A stretch of DNA of 64,000 nucleotides from Costus lasius (lineage: Eukaryota > Streptophyta > Magnoliopsida > Zingiberales > Costaceae): positions 1,720,501 through 1,784,500 of the forward strand of contig CM050454.1 in the NCBI GenBank assembly GCA_027563935.2. The letters run 5' to 3'. Positions 35,069-46,260 of the stretch are shown here, in pieces; within the stretch, counting starts at the first letter, position 1, and each line of letters starts with the position of its first letter. The translations under genes and the position numbers were made by a program. The notes beneath the pieces are model-generated. The model searched no databases. It was given only the letters and a program-made list of their open reading frames with translations, and was not told where the DNA came from.

Positions 35069-35311
35069 TAAAACAAGAGAAAAGCCATAAATCATTCATT
35101 TTCCTCCAGATATCCCTCCTCTGAAACAGGATGTTAACGCTATGTTTTATTGAATGGAGAGCTATCTAAATTCATTGTATTTTTTTTCACTAAAACAAGA
35201 GAAAAGCCATAAATCATTCATTTTCCTCCAGATATCCCTCCTCTGAAACAGGATGTTAACGCTATGTTTTATTGAATGGAGAGCTATCTAAATTTATTGT
35301 ATTTTATATCT
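35069..35311. repeat. 122-bp tandem duplication covering the right end of element A
   Basis: Copies 35069-35190 and 35191-35311 are nearly identical (taaaacaagagaaaagcc ... gctatctaaatt). Each contains the terminal CTCTGAAACAGGATGTTAA of element A. The second copy begins at the TAA into which element B is inserted, and the sequence before it preserves the original empty site. Confidence 0.85.
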
Positions 35312-38016
35312 TTTCTATTATGAATTCCATTCAAAAAAATATAGCTTAAAAGAATGACCGTCTTTTATTGGCAGTGAAAAGTTATATCACTTTACTCCAT
35401 CCACCAAAGTTGTCTTTCCCATTTTGATAATTGAGAATGCCATATATCACTCATCTTCCATTGAATGGATAACAAAATATTAGGTTTCATTCACTCCTCT
35501 TTTGACTTATTTATGAAAAGTTGAATTGCATAAAATCTCCCTAACAAATCTTGTATGTTTACATCTTTTTATGATCATTTATAGGTTTAATTATATTTAT
35601 TTGGATTTTAGTTATTTCATTTTTCATAATTGCAATTCTATCTATTTCCCTTTCTCCACCCTTGTATTGTAGAATATGATTCAAAATAAGCTACATCAAA
35701 TTTGCATATGAAAAACTCTTATGTTTTTTTAATCATGCAACCTATATTTGCAGCCTTATCCAGTAATATTTAGGCAGCAAAGAAGATCAACTCAAGTCAC
35801 CATTTTTGACATATCCATGTAGCTCTTGAAATAGTACAAACACATTAAACATGCTATTAAAACCCATATAGAGAAAGAGATAGGCCCTTGTGGTGCTGCG
35901 TTGGTTCCATCAATACCGGATAGTCCTCGTTAAAGCTATGCAGTGTTTGAAGTTGCTTGAGAGATTTAATATTGGAGGGCAGGAATGAGCTAATGTTGAT
36001 AGTAGTATTCTAAAGTTAGAAATTTGAAGTTAGGCACGTATGATAATAAACTTTTGAGTTTGGAATCCAGGCAACTTATTAAACTTTTTAACGTTTTTAA
36101 AATTTACTATTTTAATCAACAAAAATAATTAACCAACTATGCCAAATGGAACCGTTTACAGGTTTTTTTTTTTTTTTTTTTTTTTGCATATGCCTACCAA
36201 CTAGCTCAAATGTAGTCCTAGGCATAATTACTTACTTGTATTATTACATCACATTTTTATAGAAAATAAATAATGACCATATAAATATCATGATTGGATG
36301 TTGAAATTATTTAAAAAATATAAATTAGTAAGATTTTGCCATCATTTTTCCTTTTTTATTATATTTATCTAAGATTAATTAAAAATCAAAAATGGTAGTG
36401 GAGTTTATCTCAAATGGTGAAATTCACCAAGTCAATGGAAAATAAGTAGCTTGGTTTAATTTCAAATAGGGTGAAAATAAAATTATAAAATAAAATGCAA
36501 CTTTTTACTCAATTTTTCTTTTTATAAAATAAATATTTAAGGAAATAAAATAAAAAACCAACTTTTCTCTCTTTCCTTTAGATTTTATATGCAACTTTTT
36601 GCATTTATATATATTTCCACATGCATTACTCTACGGTCAACAATCATCTTATTTTTTTAAAAAAAAAATATAAACTACAAGTAGATTGTATATCAACAGC
36701 CTTCTCAACCCTCAATAGCAACAAGTTGCACAAGAATCAAAGAAAATGTCGTAGGCATGAGCCGTGCGTATAATTCTTTAGCATGGTGGCTAATCTATGC
36801 ATACCAAAGCTGCTTACAGTGTTTATTCTATGCAAGTTTCTATTAAGTTTCAGGCAAATTTGACAATATATGAAAAAGTTTGATAATAAATGTAAATGTA
36901 AAAAATTAATAAAAAAAATAAAAAAATTTAACAAATTCATTAGAATTTGCATCAAGATATCCTAGTTCTATAAAGTTTGAGTTAAATTTCAGATAAGTTC
37001 AACGATAAAATCAAATGATTAAAATAAGTTCAATGATATATGACAAAGTTCGACATAAATATAAATGCAAAAAATTAATCAAAATTATAAAAAAAATTGA
37101 TAAATTCATTTGAATTCATACTAAGGTATACTATACTATTTTCATTGGTTTCATGTAAGTTTATATCAAGTGATATATTATAAAATTTAATAATAAAATA
37201 ATAAATATATATGATAAAGTTAAAAGATATAATCATAAATTCTACAATATATGAACGAACGATAACACAAACACAGTAAGCAATTTTAGAATACACGCTT
37301 TTTGAAAGATGGATTAGCCACCCTTCCAAGCGATCCTAGCCACTGGGATATTGCTCCAAACACTGCGAGCTGGAGCCCAGGGCGCCCAGGCGACTATTCC
37401 AATTCGCCGCCTGCCCGGCGTGAAACTCGTTGGATGGCGCCCACCATTTCGTCCCCTGCCCCACACAACTCGGAAGAGCAGCACCACGAGGCCGGACGGC
37501 CCCCACCGTCGCTGGTGTTCTCCACGTTGCCTCGGTTCCGTCCGTCTGCGCGGCGCACGCGTGGCCGCAGCAGCATCCACTCCTCGCTAGCCTCCACCCG
37601 CCGCCCACACCCGCCGCTGTCCGCTGTTAGCCTACGACCACCGCCCACCCCTCTCCCTCTCCCGCTCGCCCGCCTGCCAAATACAGGCCGCCGTTTCGAA
37701 TCGCGACGTGTCGCGGTCCCCTGCGGCCCCGTCCTGACGCCACTCACCTAAGTCCACGTGGATCCAATTTGGAGGCTGCGCGCCGCAGCCGCCAACAGTT
37801 GGATCTCCAGCACGTGCACACGGATCGACAGATAGATCCGGGAGATTTGTGTGTGGCTGGAAATTGACGTGGCGGCCGGCCAGAGCTGCCTGCATCATCC
37901 ATGGCGTGAGCCGGATTTCCTTTTCCCTCATATTCCTTATGAAATGCGTGATTTTGACGACCAACTTCACATGGAGTTGATGCCGACCCTTTGCTCGATT
38001 GCGATGGCTCACCTGT
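35312..38016. other. Intergenic: AT-rich DNA, diverged ~170-bp repeats and a GC-rich block
   Basis: AT-rich sequence to about 37290, with a poly-T run near 36163-36185. Between 36815 and 37260 are two to three diverged direct repeats about 170 bp apart (acaaattcattagaatt near 36931 and taaattcatttgaattc near 37101). From about 37300 to 37760 the DNA becomes GC-rich and open in several frames on both strands, with no recognisable protein. It may be captured or relic promoter/exon sequence. I see no gene. Confidence 0.4.
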
Positions 38017-38089
38017 TAATCAAAACATGGATTAGTCATATCTTACATGACTAATCCATGTAAGATATGACTAATCCATGTTTTGATTA
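38017..38089. repeat. Perfect 33-bp inverted repeat with 7-base loop
   Basis: Arms 38017-38049 and 38057-38089 are exact reverse complements around the loop actaatc. Partial pairing continues outside (CACCTgtt...ttAGGTG). A transcript would form a long perfect stem. It may be a foldback MITE or a small-RNA hairpin source. No gene lies on either side within 5 kb except transposons. Confidence 0.85.
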
Positions 38090-38479
38090 ATTGTTAGGTG
38101 GTTCACTAGTTTTTTTGGTACAATTAACCTGAAAATTTTTTTAGGAAGACCCTCTCAAATTTTAGTTAAAAAATTCTTAGGATCTGCCAAGAAATTACAG
38201 GCAAGATTATATGCTTATCGTTGAATTTGTTAAAAATAAAATGTTACAGTTGTGCTAAAATGACTCTGCTTTAATATTTATGTTTTTAATATATCCAACA
38301 AAATATAGGGAGTTCTTAGATTTTGGTATATGAGTTAATTTGCATTATGATACCTGCTTTAAGCAAGGACTAATATGTATTGTAAAGATAAATCAATAAT
38401 CAAATTTAGATTCTTTATAATTTAGGCAAACAAGCTGTTTAGAGAAATGCCCCCAATTAAGGTCTTGTTTACTAGGAGG

Positions 38480-39036
38480 GATTAATTAAATATTAATTAA
38501 TTAAATCCAAAAATCTCTCTTACGCACACAACGTGTGTATTTTACTTAAAATATTAAAATCTATTTTTAAACACACGTACTCGACTATTTTCAGTGGAGA
38601 ATTAATTTACTATTCTTTAAATTAATCCACTTACCTATTTTGAGCATCTATTAATAGTTTCCAAATATTTAATTAATATTTTGGATAAAACTATTAATAT
38701 TTTAATCAGTGAGTTTTCCCTATAAAAGGGAGGCTAGGATACTGGTTAAAATACATCAAGAGACTCTCAGATTCTCTAGCTCTGAAATTTCTCTCCAAAC
38801 TCTCTTTCTCCATTTTGCTGCTAGAAGTTGAAAGTTGCTCCGACAGGGCTTCCACCGTCGCACCGGCAGGAAGCTAGCCCTGGTTGTATCTTCAAGGCGG
38901 ATCTTCGACTAAGCCCGTGCGTGGGACGAAAATTGCCTTAGGACAGACGATACGTCGCCTCCAGGTTCTTTTAAATTAATGCTAATTTATTTCATAGTTG
39001 ATAGTTTTATATTTGCAGGAATTAGAATTAACAACA
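38480..39036 (+). repeat. Left (5') LTR, lacking terminal TGTTG
   Basis: 557 bp. It starts GATTAATTAAAT directly after the GGAGG target site, where the right LTR reads TGTTGGATTAATT. It ends AACAACA. A TATAAAA box at 38721-38727 is the likely promoter of the genomic RNA. Confidence 0.93.
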
Positions 39037-40375
39037 ATCTAAGGCAAATTTTGTCTATTATCTAATTAATTTCTGCACTTAATTATCAACTCTGCCGAAG
39101 TTTTAAATCGATTTCACTGTTTTATATAGTTTTTAATTGATTTGAATCATTGATTTACGGTTTAATCGATTTCGGATTCACTGTGCACCGTTTGATCTGA
39201 ATTCTACGGTCCTGATCACTCCCGATTTTTTCCTCCGATTCACTGTGTGCTCGTGCGCCGCCCGTGCGCCGCCCGTGCGCGTCACGCGCTTCGCACGTGC
39301 GTCCGCTTCGACGCCTCCGCGAGCTCTCTCGCGAGCGCGCCGTCGAGTGTTTTCGTCGTCGCCGGTTTTCACGGTTTTCCCGTCGATCTACGCCGCCATC
39401 CGAAGCATCGTTGGTTTCTTTGTCTTCGTCTCTCGCGTTCGAGCTCACGGCTCTCTTCGTGGACGCGGAGACAAATCGAATCGACGAGAAACGTCGTCGG
39501 AATCCTCTCGAGTTTTCTCGCCGTCGCCGATCTGTTTTTTCGAGTTTCCGGAGCGATCGTTGACGATCAAAGTGTTTTTTGGTTTCGAAATCATTCTCAT
39601 CTCGCCGCTGTATCTTTTCCCCACCTCGGCGCCTCTTCTCCAGGCCTCCGCCGCCCTATAGAACCGCCGGACGGCCGCGCGAAAAGAATCGCCGCGCCGT
39701 CGCCCAAACCCTAAACGACGATAGCGTCGTGGGTCGGGTTTCGTCTTTTTTTGGATCCGATCCGATTACCTTCGCGCCCGATCCGGTTCGCTTCTGTGTC
39801 GTTTTTTTTTTCGAATTTCGGATCTCGGATCCGGTTTTTCTCCGCCCGCTCCGCTTCTCCGAAACCAAGTCGCGCGATCGCCGTCGATCTCAAGCGCGCA
39901 TCTTGGCGCGATCTCGGCCGTCCATCTTCGGACGCGGAACGCGGCTCGATCCAGCCGCGCGCCTGCGCTCGGGTCGAACCAGATTCCGAGCCTAGACTCA
40001 ATCTGATCCTAACCCGAGTCTGGTTCAATTTTATTTAATTCGAATTTCGATTTATTAATTGTTTTAGTGATTAATTAAATCCTAAAAATTCGGGAAAATT
40101 CAGGAAAATTCAAATAAAATTATCTTAATGCATAGAAATTTTATTTGCATATTTTTGGGTAATTTTGCAAGTTTAAATTGAGTAGCATAATTTTCTTACC
40201 CTATTTTGCATTATCAAAGTTCCTGATCTATTTCTGCAATATATCTCCCTGCTTAGGAATTATTTAAATATACTGAATAGCTGCTTAATTTGAAAAATAA
40301 AATTTTACAATGTTTATTTTGCATTGTTCCAGCTTCATAATATATCTAATTATTTCCTTGAGATTAAGATCCAAA
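39037..40375 (+). other. Copia leader (untranslated), GC-rich in the middle
   Basis: 1.34 kb between LTR and gag. The sequence after the LTR (ATCTAAGGCAAATTTTG) has no TGG start and does not match the usual plant initiator-Met primer site. Bases 39240-40030 are GC-rich and open in several frames on both strands, without a recognisable product; this is composition, not a gene. The flanks of the leader are AT-rich. Confidence 0.6.
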
Positions 40376-43300
40376 ATGGCTAATGAAGAACACTCCTCAC
40401 TTAAACCTGAAAAATTCAGTGGATCTGGATTTACTAGATGGAAGGAACAGATGGAAATCTGGTTAATAACTTTAGGGTTATTCAGTGCAATTGGTAAGCA
40501 ATTACCATATGAAAAACCCTCAAATCCTAAATCTTCTTCTTCCTCTGACTCTTTAACTGATAAAACTGAGTCTACCTCTCAATCCAAAAACCCCGAGGAA
40601 ATTGAATATCATTGTAAATTCAGAATCCTCAGCTGTCTGTCTGATGTCTTATATGAAACATATAGGAAATTCATCACAGCTAAAGAGATTTGGACATCTC
40701 TTGAAGATACATACTTAAAGGATGATGAAGGTGTGAAGAGATTCACAGCTTCAGACTTTAACAACTTCAAGATGTCTGACAGCTCTCCTATAACCGATCA
40801 ACTAAACAAATTCCAAAACCTGATAAATGAAGTCCAACTATGTGGAACCACTTTTAGTGAATCCTTCATCATCTCCTCTCTCCTAGATAAGCTCCCACCA
40901 TCTTGGTCCAAATTTGCCCAGGATCTTAGGAAATCTCTAAACCTGAATTCAGTCAGAGAAGTAATCCAAACCATCAAAATAGAAGAACAGTTCAGGCAAA
41001 GAGATTCTAAACCTAACCAGTCTAGGAATAGTGTCCACCTCTCTGAGTCATCCTCAAACCCAAACTTCTCTAGAAAGCCCAACCATAAGAAACCCAACAA
41101 GTTTCAGAAAAACAAAACCAAGAATCCTAGATCCTATCCTAAAGCCAACTCTTCTGCCAATTTTAAACATTCATCTCAAGGAAATAAGAAGGTACCTAAT
41201 GGCAGATTCTGCTATGTATGCGGAAGGGACAACCACCTTGCCCCAGACTGCTTCTACAGAAAGACCCAAAAAGTACCGTCTAAGAATCCCAACAACAAGC
41301 AAACCAAACATCATGTGAATGTTGTTGAATCTCAACCTTCCAACTCTTCTCTAAGGTTAGTACCTCATCTTCCCATTGTCAATCTAGCTCATCATGAATC
41401 GGAATGGTGGCTAGATTCTGGAGCAAATGCCCATGTTTGTTCTAACCGATCTTGGTTCTCCATTTTTCAGAACTCAAGTGGAGGAAGTGTGACAATGGGA
41501 AATGGATCTACGGCTGCGGTACTTGGACACGGACAGGTCATCCTGAAGTTTACCTCTGGAAAGACCTTAACTCTGAATAATGTTCTACTTGTACCGGAGA
41601 TCCGTAGGAACCTTGTTAGTGGATCTCTTCTTGTTCAATCTGGCTTCAAAATTGTTCTAGATGCCAATAAAGTTATAATCTCTAAAGGAGACAATTTCAT
41701 CGGGAAAGGTTTTACCTCCGATGGTCTTTTCAAATTAAATGTTATTCCTTTATCACCTGTCTCTTATACAACTTTAAATACTGAAAATTCTGATTATTGG
41801 CATGGAAGGCTAGGACATGTGAACTTCAAATACCTAACCAGAATGAACAACTTAGGTTTAATCCCTAATCCCTTCTTAGGCCCAAATGAGAAATGTGAGA
41901 TTTGTGTTCAAGCCAAACAACCTAGAACTTCTTTCAAATCGGTTCCAATAAAGGATTCCAAACCTCTTGAGCTTATACACTCAGATGTGTGTGATTCCAA
42001 TAGAGAACCAACTAGAGGTGGTAGCAAATACTTTGTGACCTTCATAGACAATTGTTCTAAGTATTGCTACACTTATCTCTTGAAATCAAAAGATGAAGTT
42101 CTCAATAAATTCAAAATATTTAAGGCTGAAGCTGAAAACCAACTGAATCAGAAAATTAAAATCATTAGATCTGATAGAGGAGGGGAATATATCTCTAATG
42201 AGTTTACCCAATTCTGTCAAGAACATGGGATAATTCATCAAGTTACAGCCCCCTACTCTCCTCAATCTAATGGTGTGGCTGAAAGGAAAAACAGAACCCT
42301 ACTAGATATGGTAAATGCCATGCTACAAAGTTCTGGAGCTCCCCAGAACTTGTGGGGGGAAGCTATCCTTACAGCTTGCTTCATCCAAAATAGGATTCCT
42401 TCCAAAGACAAATCCAAAACACCTTTTGAAATTTGGAGAGGCCATAAGCCTAGTCTTAAATTCTTCAAAGTGTGGGGGTGTTTAGCTAAAGTAAACATCC
42501 CAGAACCTAAGAAGAAGAAAATTGGACCCAAAACTGTAGACTCTGTTTTTATTGGCTACTCCCTTGACTCCAACACATATAGGTGTCTTGTGATCAACTC
42601 TGAAATCCCAGAAATTTCCAACAACACCTTGATTGAGTCTCGAGATGTTTCATTCTTTGAAAACATCTTTCCCTTTAAATCTAGAATTCCTTCTTCCAAC
42701 TTGACTCCAGTCTTGGAAAATGGTTCAAACTCTTCAACTCCTGAACCTATAGATGAATCCTCAGCTGAACCTAGAAGGAGTAAAAGAACTAGAGCTATGA
42801 GGGACTTTGGTGATGACTTTATCACTTACCTGATTGAAGACTCACCAAAGACCTATCAAGATGCTATAAGTTCTCCTGATGCTTCCTTCTGGAAAGAAGC
42901 TATAAACTGTGAATTCCAATCCATAATTAACAACAATACTTGGATCCTAACTGATTTACCTCCTGGAAATAAGCCCCTAGGATGTAAATGGATATTCAAG
43001 AAGAAATTGAGGACGGATGGTACAGTTGAGAAATGTAAAGCGCGATTAGTAGTTCAAGGGTTTCGGCAAAAGGCCGAAATTGACTACTTTGATACTTATG
43101 CGCCTGTTGCTCGGATCACTACCATTAGACTTCTTATCTCTCTTGCCTCTATCCATGACCTGATCATCCATCAAATGGATGTTAAAACAGCCTTTCTTAA
43201 TGGAGACTTAGAAGAAGAAATTTATATGAATCAACCAGAAGGCTTTGTAGTTCGTGGTTGTGAAAGGAAAGTATGCAAGCTGGTTCGTTCCTTATACGGA

Positions 43301-44386
43301 CTTAAGCAAGCCCCTAAACAATGGCACGAAAAATTTGACAAAGCCATCTTGTCATTTGGATTCAGTATAAATGATTCTGATAACTGTCTCTATTGCAAAA
43401 CCACTTCTTCCGGATTTATCCTTCTGTGTCTTTATGTAGATGATATACTTATCTTCTCTAAAGACATTAACCTGATCTTAGATACTAAGGAATTCCTATC
43501 TAGACTTTTTGAAATGAAAGACCTAGGAGAAGCTGATGTAATTCTTGGGATGAAAATTATCAAGAATCAAAACAAAATCTCCTTATCCCAAACTCATTAC
43601 ATCAATAATCTTCTTGAGAAATTTCATTTTTCTTCCTCTGCTCCTCTTAGAACTCCTTTTGATCCTAACTGTCACCTTGTTAAGAATCAAGGTAACAGTG
43701 TAGATCAAGAGTTGTATTCTAAAGCTATAGGGTCTCTCTTATTCCTTGCAAATAGAACTAGACCTGATATAGCTTATGCTGTATCCAGACTCAGTAGGTA
43801 CACTTGTAATCCAAATGAATCACACTGGATAGCCATTAGAAGGATCTTTAGATATCTCAAGGGAACCAATAATCTTGTTCTGACCTACAGTGGATATCCT
43901 TCTGTCTTAGAAGGATTCTGTGATGCTAATTGGATCTCTGACTCCAATGACATCAAATCCACGTCAGGTTATGTCTTCACTTTAGGAGGTGGTGCTGTCT
44001 CTTGGCAGTCCACAAAACAAACTATCATAGCTAGAAGTACTATGGAAGCTGAGCTTGTAGCTCTTGATCAAGCTTGTTCAGAGCTTGAATGGATTAAAAA
44101 CTTGTGTTGCACCTTACCTTCTATCATAGCTATAAACCCTCCAATTTCTATTAACTGTGATAGTAAAGCTGCAATTGAATTTTGCAAAAAGAAATTGGTG
44201 AATACTAAGGTAAGTAGACATATAAAAATTAGGCAAAAGACTGTTAGGTGGTTAACTACTCACAATATTGTTTCACTGTCCTTTGTCAAAACTGATGATA
44301 ACCTTGCAGATTCCCTCACAAAAGGTTTGAATCAAACCAAAGTAGAGGCTGCATCGACAGGTATGGGAATTACTGAAATTTCCTAA
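40376..44386 (+). CDS. Copia gag-pol polyprotein
   Basis: A single frame of 1336 aa if translation starts at the ATG at 40376 (AAAATGGC context, MANEEHSS). An in-frame ATG at 40310 would add 22 hydrophobic residues and is less likely. Domains in order: Gag (LKPEKFSG...RWKEQM near the start); CCHC knuckle ([14 protein letters not shown], about 279-292); aspartic protease (WLDSGA, about 345); pre-integrase zinc region (WHGRLGHVN ... CEICVQAK); integrase D-D-E ([20 protein letters not shown], about 535-635); reverse transcriptase (YVDD at about 1019); RNase H ([12 protein letters not shown], to about 1290). All catalytic motifs are present and there is no stop or frameshift. No envelope gene is present. 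It copies the genomic RNA into cDNA in cytoplasmic particles and integrates it in the nucleus. Confidence 0.97.
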   Translation: MANEEHSSLKPEKFSGSGFTRWKEQMEIWLITLGLFSAIGKQLPYEKPSNPKSSSSSDSLTDKTESTSQSKNPEEIEYHCKFRILSCLSDVLYETYRKFITAKEIWTSLEDTYLKDDEGVKRFTASDFNNFKMSDSSPITDQLNKFQNLINEVQLCGTTFSESFIISSLLDKLPPSWSKFAQDLRKSLNLNSVREVIQTIKIEEQFRQRDSKPNQSRNSVHLSESSSNPNFSRKPNHKKPNKFQKNKTKNPRSYPKANSSANFKHSSQGNKKVPNGRFCYVCGRDNHLAPDCFYRKTQKVPSKNPNNKQTKHHVNVVESQPSNSSLRLVPHLPIVNLAHHESEWWLDSGANAHVCSNRSWFSIFQNSSGGSVTMGNGSTAAVLGHGQVILKFTSGKTLTLNNVLLVPEIRRNLVSGSLLVQSGFKIVLDANKVIISKGDNFIGKGFTSDGLFKLNVIPLSPVSYTTLNTENSDYWHGRLGHVNFKYLTRMNNLGLIPNPFLGPNEKCEICVQAKQPRTSFKSVPIKDSKPLELIHSDVCDSNREPTRGGSKYFVTFIDNCSKYCYTYLLKSKDEVLNKFKIFKAEAENQLNQKIKIIRSDRGGEYISNEFTQFCQEHGIIHQVTAPYSPQSNGVAERKNRTLLDMVNAMLQSSGAPQNLWGEAILTACFIQNRIPSKDKSKTPFEIWRGHKPSLKFFKVWGCLAKVNIPEPKKKKIGPKTVDSVFIGYSLDSNTYRCLVINSEIPEISNNTLIESRDVSFFENIFPFKSRIPSSNLTPVLENGSNSSTPEPIDESSAEPRRSKRTRAMRDFGDDFITYLIEDSPKTYQDAISSPDASFWKEAINCEFQSIINNNTWILTDLPPGNKPLGCKWIFKKKLRTDGTVEKCKARLVVQGFRQKAEIDYFDTYAPVARITTIRLLISLASIHDLIIHQMDVKTAFLNGDLEEEIYMNQPEGFVVRGCERKVCKLVRSLYGLKQAPKQWHEKFDKAILSFGFSINDSDNCLYCKTTSSGFILLCLYVDDILIFSKDINLILDTKEFLSRLFEMKDLGEADVILGMKIIKNQNKISLSQTHYINNLLEKFHFSSSAPLRTPFDPNCHLVKNQGNSVDQELYSKAIGSLLFLANRTRPDIAYAVSRLSRYTCNPNESHWIAIRRIFRYLKGTNNLVLTYSGYPSVLEGFCDANWISDSNDIKSTSGYVFTLGGGAVSWQSTKQTIIARSTMEAELVALDQACSELEWIKNLCCTLPSIIAINPPISINCDSKAAIEFCKKKLVNTKVSRHIKIRQKTVRWLTTHNIVSLSFVKTDDNLADSLTKGLNQTKVEAASTGMGITEIS

Positions 44387-45161
44387 ATTGCTATATATCT
44401 GCTTTATGATTTATGTACATACATTGCAAAAGGAGTGGCCGAAATGGCTTGACTCGTAAAAGGTTGATGCACTGAGCACAACATCGCCTATGGCTTGACC
44501 TAAGGCATATCTGGAACTTAGATTCCAGAAACATCGAGGGGAATGGGGATAGTCTAAATGGGCCCTCCTACGGTGGCAACCCAACCTCCGTGAAAGGTAG
44601 ACCCTGGAAAGAGGTTTTGAATGGGTAACAACAAGCTGACTGGTTGGCCAAGGAGTACAAATTTTAAAAATTTGTGAAAACACTATTGTGTTGTTGGAAC
44701 TATATAAAGGTTCCAATGCCCTATTCCTAAGGTGATGATAGTACTCCTATGTAGAGGAAGGATGAGCTTTAAACTCTTAAAGAAACCTATGGGTGACTCT
44801 ACACACCTACTATAAAGTTTCTCCTATATGTGAGTTTCTGTATACAGCCGCAGACTAGAGACTTGACACCTCTAGCAAACTCACAAGAATAAGATATATG
44901 CGCACGGCCAAAAATGTGCAACACCGCGTCGTAGTCAACTGTATCATGTGTGCACCGTTCAATGCTGGGCCAAAAGGAATGTAGTTCAAGACCTGGTTCA
45001 CTCCATTCCTTCCAGCAGAGTTCCGTGGACTAAGTGTGTTGAGCACTGCTCTTCCCTGACCGCGTGATATAAACTTCAAGCAGCAGTTTTATTTCTTTTA
45101 TCGTATGTTTTCTATTTTCTCATTCGTTCGATTTCAAGATTTATTGGATTTAGTGGGGGAT
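44387..45161 (+). other. Copia 3' non-coding segment and polypurine tract
   Basis: 775 bases without a coding frame. The segment ends in AGTGGGGGA (45152-45160) immediately before the right LTR; this is the plus-strand primer (polypurine tract). Confidence 0.8.
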
Positions 45162-45723
45162 TGTTGGATTAATTAAATATTAATTAATTAAATCCAAAAA
45201 TCTCTCTTACGCACACAACGTGTGTATTTTACTTAAAATATTAAAATCTATTTTTAAACACACGTACTCGACTATTTTCAGTGGAGAATTAATTTACTAT
45301 TCTTTAAATTAATCCACTTACCTATTTTGAGCATCTATTAATAGTTTCCAAATATTTAATTAATATTTTGGATAAAACTATTAATATTTTAATCAGTGAG
45401 TTTTCCCTATAAAAGGGAGGCTAGGATACTGGTTAAAATACATCAAGAGACTCTCAGATTCTCTAGCTCTGAAATTTCTCTCCAAACTCTCTTTCTCCAT
45501 TTTGCTGCTAGAAGTTGAAAGTTGCTCCGACAGGGCTTCCACCGTCGCACCGGCAGGAAGCTAGCCCTGGTTGTATCTTCAAGGCGGATCTTCGACTAAG
45601 CCCGTGCGTGGGACGAAAATTGCCTTAGGACAGACGATACGTCGCCTCCAGGTTCTTTTAAATTAATGCTAATTTATTTCATAGTTGATAGTTTTATATT
45701 TGCAGGAATTAGAATTAACAACA
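45162..45723 (+). repeat. Right (3') LTR, full length
   Basis: 562 bp, TGTTGGATT...AACAACA, with the canonical TG...CA ends. From 45167 on it reads as identical to the left LTR. The TATAAAA copy is at 45408-45414. It is followed by the target duplication GGAGG. Confidence 0.95.
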
Positions 45724-46260
45724 GGAGGGACGAGAAAAGGGGCGGAAAAAGATGAAGAACAGGAAAAATAGGAAGAAGAAAAATTTGGATCACATGATTT
45801 GTACTCGATCGAGATCGCTTATAGCTCTTGTCCGTGCAATGTATGCATCCAATGTGAGGTTGGCGTCCGCGAGAAGAGGTCGGCGACCAGCGCGAGGTCA
45901 ACGTCCGTGAGCAGAGGTCAGCATCCAGCATGAGGTCGACGTCTGCGAGCAGAGTCTGCGCGATGTCGAGGCAAGCTCGTGAGGCGAATTCCTATCCATG
46001 AGCTGGGCGAGACGCCGAGCATCAACGTCCAACAGTAGAGGCCTGAACATCGTCTGTCCGTCCACGAGCTGGCCGAGGCATCCGTGCAAGGTTGGCGTCC
46101 GCACGAGGTCGGCATCCGTGAACTCTTGTTCGCTCGAGGTTAGCGTCCGCTCTAGCGGCAAGCAGTGAGCAGCAATCGGCGGAGGCAGCAGCTCCAGTGG
46201 CAACGGAAGACATGCGAAGATAGCTTTGTCTCATGCATTTCGTAAATCTGTTCAATTTGG

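Larger units (their letters stand above)
32308..35133. mobile_element. Outer TIR element A carrying a kinase-gene fragment (interrupted by element B)
   Basis: The left terminus TACCTTAGTTTTAGAAGAGG and the right terminus (35110-35133), whose complement begins CATCCTGTTTCAGAGGAGGG, are imperfect inverted repeats. Both are flanked by TTA (32305-32307 and 35134-35136). Another element of the same style (33139-35068) sits inside, at a TAA. Removing it leaves about 900 bp: purine-rich left end, GC-rich interior with a calcium-dependent protein kinase fragment (32673-32822), and pyrimidine-rich right end. No transposase is present. This is the architecture of a gene-capturing (Pack-type) non-autonomous DNA transposon; the TTA/TAA duplications point to PIF-Harbinger rather than Mutator. 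The right end is repeated in a following tandem duplication. Confidence 0.55.
38480..45723 (+). mobile_element. Complete Ty1/copia LTR retrotransposon
   Basis: The element is about 7.24 kb, with two LTRs, a 1.34-kb leader, one uninterrupted gag-pol frame, a 0.77-kb 3' segment and a purine tract. The domain order PR-IN-RT-RNaseH defines Ty1/copia (Pseudoviridae). The LTRs read as identical over 557 bp and the frame is open, so the insertion is young and may be autonomous. The target duplication GGAGG lies at 38475-38479 and 45724-45728. Two oddities: the left LTR lacks the first five bases (TGTTG) of the right copy, and no TGG-type tRNA primer site follows the left LTR. I did not assign a clade. 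Confidence 0.95.

Noticed and set aside
40310..40375. ATG at 40310 as the start of the copia polyprotein
   Set aside because: It would add 22 hydrophobic residues not typical of Gag; the ATG at 40376 has a better context and starts a normal Gag.
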